From DATNFP01 sp035606335 (GTDB taxonomy: Bacteria > Bacteroidota > Bacteroidia > Chitinophagales > Chitinophagaceae): a DNA stretch of 18,943 nucleotides. The stretch's first letter is position 1. Every line of letters starts with the position of its first letter. Under the pieces are notes generated by a model. The model was not told where the DNA came from. It saw only the letters and a program-made list of their open reading frames with translations, and ran no database searches. Where the stretch lies: contig DATNFP010000033.1 in NCBI GenBank assembly GCA_035606335.1, positions 1 through 18,943 on the forward strand. Reading direction: 5' to 3'. Positions 8,493-15,784 of the stretch are shown one piece after another. The position numbers and the translations under genes are program-made.

Positions 8493-9698
8493 ATGTTGCA
8501 AACAGAATATATTCAGGTGCCTTATGGCAAAACTGTACATGGTGAAGAGGAAATAGAAGCAGTGGTAAATGTATTGCGTACATCCACTCAAATGGGTAAA
8601 AATGTACGTACAATGGAAGAAAGGGTAGCTGCTTTATATGCCAAAAAGTATGGTATAATGATAAATAGTGGCTCTTCTGCACTATATCTGGCCGCCGATC
8701 TCATGAATTATGAAGCTGGTGCTGAAATTATTACACCTGCATTAACCTTTTCTACCACAGTAGCTCCTCAGGTAAAAAGAGGATGGGTACCTGCGTTTGT
8801 AGATGTAGAAGAAGGGACGTACAATATAGATGCAAACAAAGTAGAAGAAATGATCACACCAAAAACAAAGGCGATGATCATTCCTAACCTTATCGGAAAT
8901 CTTCCCAATTGGAAAGTTCTTCGCGAGATTGCTGATAAGCACAATCTGTTTGTATTGGAAGATTCTGCAGATACATTAGGTGCGGAAATAAATGGTAAGT
9001 CTTCAGGTCGCTTTACTGATATGAGCACCACAAGTTTTTACGGTTCTCATATTATCAACTGTGCGGGTAATGGGGGTATGTTATGTGTAAATACAGAAGC
9101 ATTTTACAATCGTGGTCGTCTGTTACGCAGTTGGGGACGTAGTTCTTCCTTGTTCGTTGAATCAGAAAAAATCGAGAATCGTTTCAACGTAGAAATAGAA
9201 GGAATTCCTTATGATGCAAAATTTGTCTTTGAAGAACCCGGCTATAATATCGAACCTTCCGAAATGGGGGCAGCATTTGGTATAGTGCAGTTAAATAAGC
9301 TTGCTCAGAATATAGACACACGAACTGCTAATTATCACCGCATGCGTGAATTCTTTAGTCAGTATGAAGAGTATTTTATTCTGCCAAAACAATTGCCTGA
9401 TTCACGCACAGGCTGGCTGGCATTTGCCGTTACTATCCGTGAAAGTGCACCATTTATTCGTCGTGATTTACAGATATTCCTCGAAAAAAGAAATATCCAA
9501 ACACGCACAGTATTCACTGGAAATATTCTACGCCAACCTGGCTTTAAGAACGTGCCAAGCAAAGCAGCAAAAGGTGGTTATCCCGAAGCGGACAAAGTGA
9601 TGCGCGGGGGTATGCTTCTTGCCTGCCACCATGGTTTGAATGATGCACAGATAAATCATATCATGGAGAGTGTGACTGAGTTTATGAAAAATCTTTAA
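8493..9698 (+). CDS. DegT/DnrJ/EryC1/StrS-fold PLP enzyme, E1-like sugar 3-dehydrase lacking Fe-S cysteines
   Basis: A 401-residue fold-type I PLP protein. Seen: GSSALYLA (60-67), TPALTFSTT (81-89), FVDVEEGTYNID (102-113), LEDSAD with D157 expected to pair with the pyridine nitrogen, SFYGSHIINCAGNGG (181-195), EPGYNIEPSEMGAAFGIVQL (248-267) and TRTVFTGNILRQPGF (337-351). In sugar aminotransferases the 181-195 motif carries the Schiff-base lysine; here that position is His186, as in ColD and in the E1 3-dehydrase of 3,6-dideoxyhexose synthesis (RfbH/AscC). The C-terminal TR-x-x-F-x-GN-x-x-RQP also matches E1. E1 has a run of cysteines binding [2Fe-2S] just after its W-G-R motif; here that region reads WGRSSSLFVESEK with no cysteine. 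Inference: a PLP/PMP dehydratase or related enzyme on a nucleotide sugar rather than an aminotransferase. No other sugar-nucleotide genes adjoin it. Confidence 0.85.
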   Translation: MLQTEYIQVPYGKTVHGEEEIEAVVNVLRTSTQMGKNVRTMEERVAALYAKKYGIMINSGSSALYLAADLMNYEAGAEIITPALTFSTTVAPQVKRGWVPAFVDVEEGTYNIDANKVEEMITPKTKAMIIPNLIGNLPNWKVLREIADKHNLFVLEDSADTLGAEINGKSSGRFTDMSTTSFYGSHIINCAGNGGMLCVNTEAFYNRGRLLRSWGRSSSLFVESEKIENRFNVEIEGIPYDAKFVFEEPGYNIEPSEMGAAFGIVQLNKLAQNIDTRTANYHRMREFFSQYEEYFILPKQLPDSRTGWLAFAVTIRESAPFIRRDLQIFLEKRNIQTRTVFTGNILRQPGFKNVPSKAAKGGYPEADKVMRGGMLLACHHGLNDAQINHIMESVTEFMKNL

Positions 9699-9703
9699 TT
9701 GTA

Positions 9704-10072
9704 ATGTTAGATTTGATAGTTTTAATACCACTTTTTTATTTAGGATATCGAAATAGTTTAATTGCAAAACGTAAAGGCAAAAATGGACTTGCCTGGATAT
9801 TGTTAACTGTACTTGCTTGTTATCTAACGGCTACTTTTGGAATTTCTATTCTCTTAAGTTTCTTCTATAAAGGCGATGTAAACGTATTAATTAATTTATC
9901 TAAAACTAACCAACAGGCTTTTGTTAATCAGATAGCTCCATTTTTCCTTGAGCCAATAAGATTCATCTTTATATTGCTCTGTGGTTTCGGTGGTTATTTA
10001 TTGATTAGGTATATATTAGAGAGGAAGCCGGATATTAATAAAAGGAAAAATAATGGGATAGAGGAACAATAA
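9704..10072 (+). CDS. Small membrane protein, function unknown
   Basis: A 122-residue protein with three likely membrane segments: about 2-16 (LDLIVLIPLFYLGYR), 30-53 (AWILLTVLACYLTATFGISILLSF) and 82-104 (EPIRFIFILLCGFGGYLLIRYIL), and a charged, lysine-rich tail. The loop GYRNSLIAKRKGKNGLAW between the first two segments is a layout often seen in small Bacteroidota membrane proteins of unknown role. The ATG lies five bases after the stop of the PLP enzyme gene, so the two are probably cotranscribed and perhaps translationally coupled. Its stop ends one base before the stop of the oppositely oriented LytTR regulator, with no room for a separate terminator. I do not recognise the family. Confidence 0.75.
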   Translation: MLDLIVLIPLFYLGYRNSLIAKRKGKNGLAWILLTVLACYLTATFGISILLSFFYKGDVNVLINLSKTNQQAFVNQIAPFFLEPIRFIFILLCGFGGYLLIRYILERKPDINKRKNNGIEEQ

Positions 10073-10073
10073 G

Positions 10074-10814
10074 CTACCACCCTAATAACGTTTTTAGCTT
10101 AGACATACCACTTTTACTAACAGTAACTTTTGCACCACATTGTAGTAATGCGATGTGGCTTTCTTTTTCATAAGGCTCTATGCGTAGCAATTGTGTTACA
10201 GGTATGATATATGAGCGGTGAACTCTTACAAATTGCTGCGGGTCTAACGATTGTTCAATGTAGGATAATGTGCTTTTCTTTAAATAGCTACCCTCTTTAG
10301 TAACAATTTTTACATAATCATCATTCGCCTCCAGGTAATAAATATCCTGCGCAGCAATAATGCGTATCAGTCCATTGTCTTTTACTACTATACGATGCTG
10401 ATAACCCTCATATACCTGGTTGGGAAGTAATGATTCATTAGCAACGGTGGTTTGTTTAGAACCTGCTTGTGCCAGCCATTTTTGCATGGCTTTATCAAAG
10501 CGCTCTTTAGTTATTGGCTTTAGCAGATAGTCAATGGCGTGCGCTTCAAATGCTTTTATTGCATATTCATCAAATGCAGTAGTGAATATCACTGCCGGCC
10601 TGTTATCTAATAGTTCAAGCATCTCAAACCCATTTACTCTTGGCATCTGCACGTCAAGAAATATCAGGTCTGGGGTATGCTCCTGGATAGCTTTAAAACC
10701 TTCAAAGCCATCAGAGCATCCTGCCACTACCTCCATTTCTTTATATGATTGCAACAAGGTTTTTATCAGTTGCCTTGCCAGCGGTTCATCGTCAATTAGT
10801 ATTACCTTGTACAT
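10074..10814 (-). CDS. LytTR-family response regulator
   Basis: The protein has 246 residues. The receiver domain spans about 1-118, with acidic pocket D8, D9 and E10, phosphoacceptor D54 (LIFLDVQMP), switch threonine T78/T79 (FTTAF) and K99 (YLLKP). A LytTR DNA-binding domain covers about 140-246 (IYYLEANDDYVKIVT, LDPQQFVRVHRSYII, VTVSKSGMSKLKTLL). Known for the family: phosphorylation by a LytS-type kinase drives dimerisation and binding to pairs of short direct repeats. Its start overlaps the end of the kinase gene by 23 bp, typical of a cotranscribed kinase-regulator pair. Targets cannot be read directly, but the operon's own upstream repeats are a plausible site. Confidence 0.95.
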   Translation of the reverse strand: MYKVILIDDEPLARQLIKTLLQSYKEMEVVAGCSDGFEGFKAIQEHTPDLIFLDVQMPRVNGFEMLELLDNRPAVIFTTAFDEYAIKAFEAHAIDYLLKPITKERFDKAMQKWLAQAGSKQTTVANESLLPNQVYEGYQHRIVVKDNGLIRIIAAQDIYYLEANDDYVKIVTKEGSYLKKSTLSYIEQSLDPQQFVRVHRSYIIPVTQLLRIEPYEKESHIALLQCGAKVTVSKSGMSKLKTLLGW

Positions 10815-11844
10815 TTGTTTGTGGTATTTTTAAAATGGTAGTAAAGGTGTTTCCGTCTTTTTTTGTCTCAAGCAGATCTGTTCTTGCAAATAATAAATAC
10901 AATCGCCTTTGAATACCCTCAAGGCCAAATCCCGTTCCCTTTGGCGGAGATGTCTGAGGATCGTATGGATTAGTAATTTCTATTGTTAATAGTGATGATT
11001 GAAGCTTGATATGCATCTTTATTATAACCGTACCTGTTTTTCCATATAGCCCGAATTTAATCGCATTTTCCAGCACAGGTTGCAGCAAAAAGGGCGGTAT
11101 AGTTGCATCATCAGTATATTCTTTTTCAAATGCTACCTGCAGTCTGTCTCCAAAACGGATAGACTCTATGGCAAGATATGCTTGTATATACACTAATTCC
11201 TCTTCCAATGGTGTTCGGTCTTCCGATTCCCGTTTTACAGAGTTGCGCAAAAAATCAGATAGCTTGCCTATCATTTCCTGCGCTTTATCTGGCTGTATCA
11301 TCACCAGTGCGCTTATAGAGTTGAGGCTATTGTATAAAAAGTGTGGTTGCAGTTGTTGGCGTAGCTTAAAAAGTTCTGCTTCGCGAAGCAGAATGCTGGC
11401 GTCCGATTGCTCCAGGAATTTATCTTCAATGGCTTCGCTTTTTTTACGGAAGGCAACGTATGTTGCGATCCATCCGAATAATAGCCAGTTGATAAACACA
11501 CGCAGTGGTAAAGTATGCAGAGCCCACGTTGTGTAGTAGTTATCATCACTTTTAGTAAGCCACCATTTTAATATTTGCCATTCGGTTGTAGCTATTGTAA
11601 TACTGAAAAAGGTTGAAACAATAATTGCATACAATATTATTGCAACTGGTGTAGGGTAGGCCTCCACTATCATATAGATTAGCCATACTGCGGCACACAA
11701 AAATATAGTGTTAAGGGTAGTATCCTTTATTACATATTCCCACTTCAGTTGGGCAACATCCGATAGTAAATACAGTTGTACAGCAACTACCACAATGATG
11801 TGTAGCGCTAATACCGAACGGATATTTTTGGTTAATAATGACAA
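10792..11844 (-). CDS. LytS-like membrane sensor histidine kinase (His_kinase/HATPase_c)
   Basis: The protein has 350 residues. Four hydrophobic segments lie at about 11-27, 43-61, 65-87 and 112-131, with no extracellular sensor domain of any size. A cytoplasmic coiled stretch leads to the His_kinase box LRQQLQPHFLYNSLNSISAL, with the phosphoacceptor His168. The ATPase part carries LLQPVLENAIKFG (N260) and GTGFGLEGIQRRL (303-315). The start is TTG at 11844: the frame runs open from a TAA upstream with no ATG before residue 58. A TACCTTTG element at 11871-11864 (minus strand) matches a Bacteroidetes -7 box, hinting at an internal promoter, though no -33 element is evident. It probably phosphorylates the downstream LytTR regulator, with the LiaF-like protein as a membrane modulator. 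Confidence 0.92.
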   Translation of the reverse strand: MSLLTKNIRSVLALHIIVVVAVQLYLLSDVAQLKWEYVIKDTTLNTIFLCAAVWLIYMIVEAYPTPVAIILYAIIVSTFFSITIATTEWQILKWWLTKSDDNYYTTWALHTLPLRVFINWLLFGWIATYVAFRKKSEAIEDKFLEQSDASILLREAELFKLRQQLQPHFLYNSLNSISALVMIQPDKAQEMIGKLSDFLRNSVKRESEDRTPLEEELVYIQAYLAIESIRFGDRLQVAFEKEYTDDATIPPFLLQPVLENAIKFGLYGKTGTVIIKMHIKLQSSLLTIEITNPYDPQTSPPKGTGFGLEGIQRRLYLLFARTDLLETKKDGNTFTTILKIPQTNVQGNTN

Positions 11845-11871
11845 TAAATATTTTTTAGAAGGGCAAAGGTA

Positions 11872-12168
11872 TTACTCAGCCCAAAGAGGAGTTGCTATAG
11901 GTTCTACTTCTTTTACCATCGAAAATAAAAGCGCCCCATTGGTAAGATCCACAGGCTGCAGGTCTTTTACGGCAAGCAGCTTCCAGCATACGGTTCTTCC
12001 ATGGCGGTCTATAATAGTGCACTCTTCATCCTTTGCCATTTTCCTGGCATTTTCCAGGGCATGTCTCTCATCGTCTGCATATACCAATCTCCATTGTTCA
12101 TCATACTGGTCTGTTGGCAGCCCTTCACATTCTATTTGATAAATAATTTGCGCGGTGAATGGTTTCAT
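11872..12168 (-). CDS. DUF4288 domain protein
   Basis: A 98-residue protein from the ATG at 12168; a longer frame from TTG at 12204 adds only a hydrophobic-looking dozen residues unlike the family. Seen: AQIIYQIECEG near the start, then DEQWRLVYADDERHALENARKMAKDEE and CWKLLAVKDLQPVDL, the pattern of the DUF4288 family, whose function is unknown. It looks soluble and cytoplasmic. It lies in the LiaF/LytS/LytT operon, 41 bp after the LiaF-like gene and 27 bp before the kinase gene, so it is cotranscribed with a signalling system. Family assignment is fairly sure; role is not. Confidence 0.78.
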   Translation of the reverse strand: MKPFTAQIIYQIECEGLPTDQYDEQWRLVYADDERHALENARKMAKDEECTIIDRHGRTVCWKLLAVKDLQPVDLTNGALLFSMVKEVEPIATPLWAE

Positions 12169-12209
12169 AAACTTATTTTTGAAGATAAATAATATTATAA
12201 GCAACCTTA

Positions 12210-12968
12210 CTAGTAAGACTTTATCTCAATGCTGCCGAATGAACAGCTACCTCTGAGAATAAGCACTTTTTTATCATCCCCTGCGGGGGCTGTACGTATC
12301 ATACGTTCGTCTTCCACACTTCCGAAAGATGGGTTTATTTCATTTTGTATTTCCCAATGTGATGGCACAATCAATTCCACTCCGCCAAATGATACTTTGA
12401 AGGTTAGCACCATAGGTTGTACACTACTATCTGCCTGCATCAGGTTTATTTCAGTCCCACCAAAAGTTGTAGTAACCATACCTCCTCTGAATTCTTTCGA
12501 GGTAACTATTTCTTTCCTTCCGCCGAAGGTTACATCCATATTAAGCATATTATCTGTAGTTGTTATTGTATCCATGTTGCCATTAAAGGGAGGGCGTCTT
12601 CTTCGTGGGCGCGTTATTATTGCAAATCCTGCTATTATAAATAGCCCTGGCCATATAAAGTGGGTTGAGGGTTGCCCGAATATTACAAATTGCGGTGTGA
12701 GATTAGCGGCTCCTATTATTATTAATATCCACCAGGCTGGGTTATGGAAGCGGCTTTTTAAGCCAATTATTAAACCTATACCTATTAATACTACTGGCCA
12801 TGTTAACGCAAAATCAAAGTAAAAAACCCCCAGCGTTCTTAAAAGTAGAAATATACCTATAGCTATTACTATAATACCGAAAGTGATCCCATCTCCTCTA
12901 TGATGATGACGGTTGCGACGGCAATCACGATAGTAATCTTTATTCCGGTAAAATTGACGACTTGACAT
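12210..12968 (-). CDS. LiaF-like membrane protein (DUF5668 plus LiaF C-terminal domain)
   Basis: The protein has 252 residues. A basic, His-rich cytoplasmic head (RNRHHHRGD) precedes four membrane segments at about 28-43, 54-70, 79-97 and 104-118, then an R-rich stop. The soluble tail carries repeated turns at VTFGGRKEI, TTFGGTEINL, VSFGGVELIV, PSFGSVED and CSFGSIEIK, the layout of the cell wall-active antibiotic response domain of LiaF/YvqF. In Firmicutes LiaF inhibits the LiaRS two-component system; in Bacteroidota relatives often neighbour LytTR systems, as here. The ATG is preceded by a strong Shine-Dalgarno AAGGAGA four bases upstream, unusual in this phylum and marking the first gene of the operon. 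Inference: a membrane sensor or modulator of the downstream kinase. Confidence 0.88.
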   Translation of the reverse strand: MSSRQFYRNKDYYRDCRRNRHHHRGDGITFGIIVIAIGIFLLLRTLGVFYFDFALTWPVVLIGIGLIIGLKSRFHNPAWWILIIIGAANLTPQFVIFGQPSTHFIWPGLFIIAGFAIITRPRRRRPPFNGNMDTITTTDNMLNMDVTFGGRKEIVTSKEFRGGMVTTTFGGTEINLMQADSSVQPMVLTFKVSFGGVELIVPSHWEIQNEINPSFGSVEDERMIRTAPAGDDKKVLILRGSCSFGSIEIKSY

Positions 12969-12972
12969 CTGG

Positions 12973-12979
12973 TCTCCTT
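12973..12979 (-). promoter_or_regulatory. Strong Shine-Dalgarno site of the LiaF-like gene
   Basis: On the minus strand AAGGAGA stands four bases before the ATG. Most genes in this window have no clear Shine-Dalgarno sequence, so this is a local exception and fixes the start at 12968. Confidence 0.7.
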
Positions 12980-13019
12980 AATTTTTCATAAAGGTATAAT
13001 AGTCAATATCGCCAGGAAA

Positions 13020-13076
13020 TACCTATTAGGTAAGAAAAGTATCAAGGTCGGTAAATGGCGGTAAAAAGTCGGTGAA
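13020..13076 (-). promoter_or_regulatory. Candidate operator region of the LiaF/LytTR operon: dyad plus three phased repeats
   Basis: A perfect dyad TACCTA-T-TAGGTA occupies 13020-13032. Three near-identical 9-mers start at 13047 (GTCGGTAAA), 13057 (GGCGGTAAA) and 13068 (GTCGGTGAA), 10 and 11 bp apart, so on one helix face. The block sits about 52-108 bp upstream of the LiaF-like start codon, between it and the glycosyltransferase stop. Inference: binding sites of a regulator, possibly the operon's own LytTR protein. No convincing TAnnTTTG box with matching -33 was found. Confidence 0.4.
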
Positions 13077-13102
13077 TATTATTGCTTATATAGCAAATTG
13101 GT

Positions 13103-14149
13103 TTAAAGCTTCTTAGGCTTCCACTTTAACTGGGGAAATATTTTCTTTCTTAATATAAAATAATCCCATACAATGCTCCTTTTGTAGATGCCTTCTTCGT
13201 TTCTTTGCTGTATCAGCTTTTTGTTGTCCCTCCTGCGTTGCAACCATTTTCCCAGGTCTCTGTAAAAATGAAAATGGGCTTTTATAATGGTCGCTGTTTC
13301 TTTAAACTTTCCTGTAATAAATAGCCGTGCTCCTGCAACACCATCCAGCAATAATCTTAGCGGGAACAGCCACAACAGCTTCGATGTTTTCTCATTTTTT
13401 ATCAGCAGTATCAGGTTATTACGAAAGTTATAGTACAGTTTTTGTGGGCTTCCATAGCTTATAATACTTCCTCCCACATGGTATACTGTTGATCCCCCGA
13501 TGTATCCTATGCTATAGCCCATATTTTTTATGCGCCAGCAAAGGTCAACTTCCTCCATATGTGCATATAGATCCGGATCCAGGCCACCGGCTTTGTGATA
13601 AAGGTCAGCTCGCAGCATTAAGCATCCGCCCGATGCCCAGAATACCTCTATATTGTCCTCATATTGGCCATTATCTTTTTCCAGGTCATTAAAGATGCGT
13701 CCCCTGCAAAAAAGATAGCCGAGTTTATCTATAAATCCGCCGCCCGCGCCTGCATATTCAAAATATTCTCTTTCCCGCCAGTAGCGTATCTTAGGTTGGC
13801 ATGCTGCAAGTTTTTCATGTTGTTCCATAGCTTTATAAAGCGGAGGATACCAGCCTTCGGTCACTTCAAAATCTGCGCTAAGTAGTATATAATATTTAGC
13901 CTTTATTTGCTTGAAAGCCTCGTAATAGCCATTAGAAAAGCCGCGATTGATGCTTATCTGCAAGGTCTTTATGGTAGGAAAATTTTCCTGCAGGTAGTGA
14001 TAAGTATCATCTGTAGAAGCGTTGTCCACTACTATTACATCGTAGCCTGTGTTAGCTTCTTCTACAATTTTTGGTAAGAAAAGCTCATGCCACTTTTTGC
14101 CATTATAGCTAAGAATAACGACGGCAGTATCTTGTGAGCATACAATCAT
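13103..14149 (-). CDS. Family 2 glycosyltransferase (rhamnosyltransferase-like)
   Basis: A 348-residue GT-A fold enzyme. Seen: TAVVILSYNG (8-17), DVIVVDNASTDDT (37-49), NRGFSNGYYEA (68-78), a metal-site-like LLSADFE (89-95), WASGGCLMLRADLY (171-184) and HMEEVDLCWRIKNMGY (197-212), the region of the catalytic acid in this subgroup. The usual L-N-P-D in the metal loop reads L-S-A-D here, a mild divergence that keeps D93. The tail is basic with a weak hydrophobic patch near 263-279, suggesting peripheral membrane association. Family knowledge: transfer of an activated sugar to a polysaccharide or lipid-linked acceptor; donor and acceptor unknown. It lies 18 bp downstream of a one-TM small protein gene and is probably cotranscribed with it. 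No terminator is seen before the LiaF-like gene. Confidence 0.9.
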   Translation of the reverse strand: MIVCSQDTAVVILSYNGKKWHELFLPKIVEEANTGYDVIVVDNASTDDTYHYLQENFPTIKTLQISINRGFSNGYYEAFKQIKAKYYILLSADFEVTEGWYPPLYKAMEQHEKLAACQPKIRYWREREYFEYAGAGGGFIDKLGYLFCRGRIFNDLEKDNGQYEDNIEVFWASGGCLMLRADLYHKAGGLDPDLYAHMEEVDLCWRIKNMGYSIGYIGGSTVYHVGGSIISYGSPQKLYYNFRNNLILLIKNEKTSKLLWLFPLRLLLDGVAGARLFITGKFKETATIIKAHFHFYRDLGKWLQRRRDNKKLIQQRNEEGIYKRSIVWDYFILRKKIFPQLKWKPKKL

Positions 14150-14167
14150 TGCGATAGGGACAATGAC

Positions 14168-14386
14168 TTATTTATACTTGGGACTATAAAGAGTGTTATC
14201 TGGAACTTTAACATCATCATTTTTCTGGAAACGATGCTCATATAGATTATAGCACCCCGCAAGTATGAAAATAAAGTAGCCGAAAAAGCTCAATAAAAAT
14301 AAAAAACGGGATTTTGATGGCTTGCTTAGCTCAATATCCGCCGGATTGTCTATTACTTTTTCCTGGTTGTTTTGTTGATTATCCAT
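14168..14386 (-). CDS. Small single-pass membrane protein, function unknown
   Basis: A 72-residue protein from the ATG at 14386; a TTG at 14410 would add eight residues but is less likely. The first 27 residues are polar (MDNQQNNQEKVIDNPADIELSK), followed by one hydrophobic segment, FLFLLSFFGYFIFILAGCYNLY, and a short charged tail. No family is recognised. It precedes the GT2 gene by 18 bp on the same strand and diverges from the sensor kinase gene at 14476, sharing an 89-bp intergenic region. Confidence 0.6.
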   Translation of the reverse strand: MDNQQNNQEKVIDNPADIELSKPSKSRFLFLLSFFGYFIFILAGCYNLYEHRFQKNDDVKVPDNTLYSPKYK

Positions 14387-14475
14387 GAAGGAGAGAATTT
14401 CCGCTTGCAAAAATAGTAGTTATTCCATCAAAATCATAATATTTTTACCATCATTTCGTTTTATCTCAGGCCATT

Positions 14476-15612
14476 ATGCGACAATACATTAATTGGAAAT
14501 CTTATCTGATATTGGTTGCGCTATGTATTGTAACTGCTTCTATTTATTATACTAGTCAACTCGCTGGTAAGCTTGCAAAAGAAGAGAGAAAAAAAGTTGA
14601 GCAATTGATTGATGGCATTAAGACGATGCAAAAATCTGCTAACAATCAGGAGGTCGACTTTGCATCAAATGTTATTACTCAAAATACTACCATACCACTC
14701 ATTATGACTAATGAGAATGGTAAAATACTTTTTTTTAATAATATCGATACCGCACATACTACTAATTCACAAAAATTATTACAGGACCGTCTCCGTCAAT
14801 TCAAAGCCGAACATGCTCCCATTGTTTCCAACTGGGGACTTGGTGTAAATTATGTTTATTATGGGGAGTCCTATTTGCTCACTGAGCTTCGTTATTTTCC
14901 TTATGTGCAGTTGTCCATTATTATAGTTTTTCTGTTTGTTGTGTTGTTGGCGTTAAGCTCTGCGCATCGTTCTCTTCAAAACCAGGTATGGGTAGGGCTT
15001 TCAAAGGAAACTGCTCATCAGTTAGGTACACCGCTTAGTTCTATAGAGGCATGGATGGAATTATTAAAAGAGCAGGGCGGAAACAATGATGCAGTAACCG
15101 AAATGCAAAAAGACCTTGATCGTTTAAAACTCGTCGCTGATAGATTTAGTAAGGTAGGTAGCGCTCCTCAATTGGAAGAGCAGGATTTGATACCTCACAT
15201 GCGGGATATGACAAGCTATATGCAACGTCGTGCTCCCAGCAAAGTAACTATAAGTCTTCATAGCAATGAAGAAGAGATCCCTGTACATATCAGTGGTCCA
15301 TTGTTCGATTGGGTAATAGAAAATTTAATTCGCAATGCACTGGATGCAATGGCAGGAAAAGGCAGCATAGATATACAGATCACAAACCATCCCCAGCATG
15401 TATGGATAGATGTGTCTGATGATGGTAAGGGTATTCCAAAACATCAGATAAAGAAAATTTTTGCTCCTGGCTTTACCACAAAAAAAAGAGGTTGGGGATT
15501 AGGGTTGTCTTTATCCAAACGTATCATCGAGCAATATCATCATGGTTCCCTTTTTGTAAAGCACTCCGAAGTAGGTAAGGGAACAACTTTTCGAATTGTT
15601 TTAAGACGATAA
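14476..15612 (+). CDS. Orphan membrane sensor histidine kinase (HisKA-type)
   Basis: The protein has 378 residues. Membrane segments at about 10-26 and 143-161 bracket a periplasmic sensor loop of about 115 residues. The H box SKETAHQLGTPLSSIEAW carries the phosphoacceptor His181; the ATPase domain shows NLIRNALDAM (N287), DVSDDGKGI (312-320), a PGFTTKKRGWGLGLSLSKRI G2 region and a closing GKGTTFRIVL. Length and order are normal for a Bacteroidota orphan kinase. No response regulator adjoins on the same transcript: the next gene is tRNA-Leu and then a LytTR regulator, whose usual partner would be a LytS-type kinase. The partner is therefore unknown. Confidence 0.93.
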   Translation: MRQYINWKSYLILVALCIVTASIYYTSQLAGKLAKEERKKVEQLIDGIKTMQKSANNQEVDFASNVITQNTTIPLIMTNENGKILFFNNIDTAHTTNSQKLLQDRLRQFKAEHAPIVSNWGLGVNYVYYGESYLLTELRYFPYVQLSIIIVFLFVVLLALSSAHRSLQNQVWVGLSKETAHQLGTPLSSIEAWMELLKEQGGNNDAVTEMQKDLDRLKLVADRFSKVGSAPQLEEQDLIPHMRDMTSYMQRRAPSKVTISLHSNEEEIPVHISGPLFDWVIENLIRNALDAMAGKGSIDIQITNHPQHVWIDVSDDGKGIPKHQIKKIFAPGFTTKKRGWGLGLSLSKRIIEQYHHGSLFVKHSEVGKGTTFRIVLRR

Positions 15613-15642
15613 AAATCGCTTTTATCTTTTCGCTTTTACATT

Positions 15643-15650
15643 TACCTTTG
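15643..15650 (+). promoter_or_regulatory. -7 promoter element of tRNA-Leu
   Basis: TACCTTTG matches the Bacteroidetes -7 consensus TAnnTTTG exactly and lies 14 bases before the mature 5' end of tRNA-Leu. A good TTG-type -33 box is not evident at the expected distance, where the sequence is T-rich. Confidence 0.65.
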
Positions 15651-15664
15651 CAATCCCCTCAGAT

Positions 15665-15749
15665 GCGGCGGTGGCGAAACTGGTAGACGCACTACTTTGA
15701 GGTGGTAGCGCCTGTAACGGGCGTGGGAGTTCGAATCTCCTCTGCCGCA
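15665..15749 (+). tRNA. tRNA-Leu (anticodon GAG)
   Basis: The acceptor arms GCGGCGG and CTGCCGC pair, with one G-T wobble, and A is the discriminator. The anticodon stem CTACT/GGTAG closes a seven-base loop TTGAGGT with GAG at 15699-15701, reading CUC/CUU leucine codons. A long variable arm with stem CGCC/GGCG confirms a class II tRNA. The T loop reads TTCGAAT. The 3' CCA is not fully encoded: CC then T follows the discriminator. Confidence 0.97.
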
Positions 15750-15755
15750 CCTTAT

Positions 15756-15784
15756 AAAGCCCCTTTTTCGGGGCTTTGTTTTTT
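15756..15784 (+). terminator. Rho-independent terminator of tRNA-Leu
   Basis: An 8-bp stem AAAGCCCC/GGGGCTTT with loop TTTTTC is followed by G and a run of six T. It lies seven bases after the tRNA. The next 190 bp, up to the LytTR regulator, hold no gene or clear signal that I can see. Confidence 0.9.

Noticed and set aside
11006..11536. Long plus-strand open frame opposite the LytS-like kinase
   Set aside because: The translation is Ser/Cys-rich, has no recognisable domain, and lies entirely antisense to a well-supported kinase gene.
12169..12204. N-terminal extension of the DUF4288 protein from TTG at 12204
   Set aside because: The added residues do not match the family and ATG at 12168 gives the usual length.
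12229..12822. 197-codon plus-strand frame opposite the LiaF-like gene
   Set aside because: It is the complement of a gene with clear LiaF features; no start signal or family resemblance.
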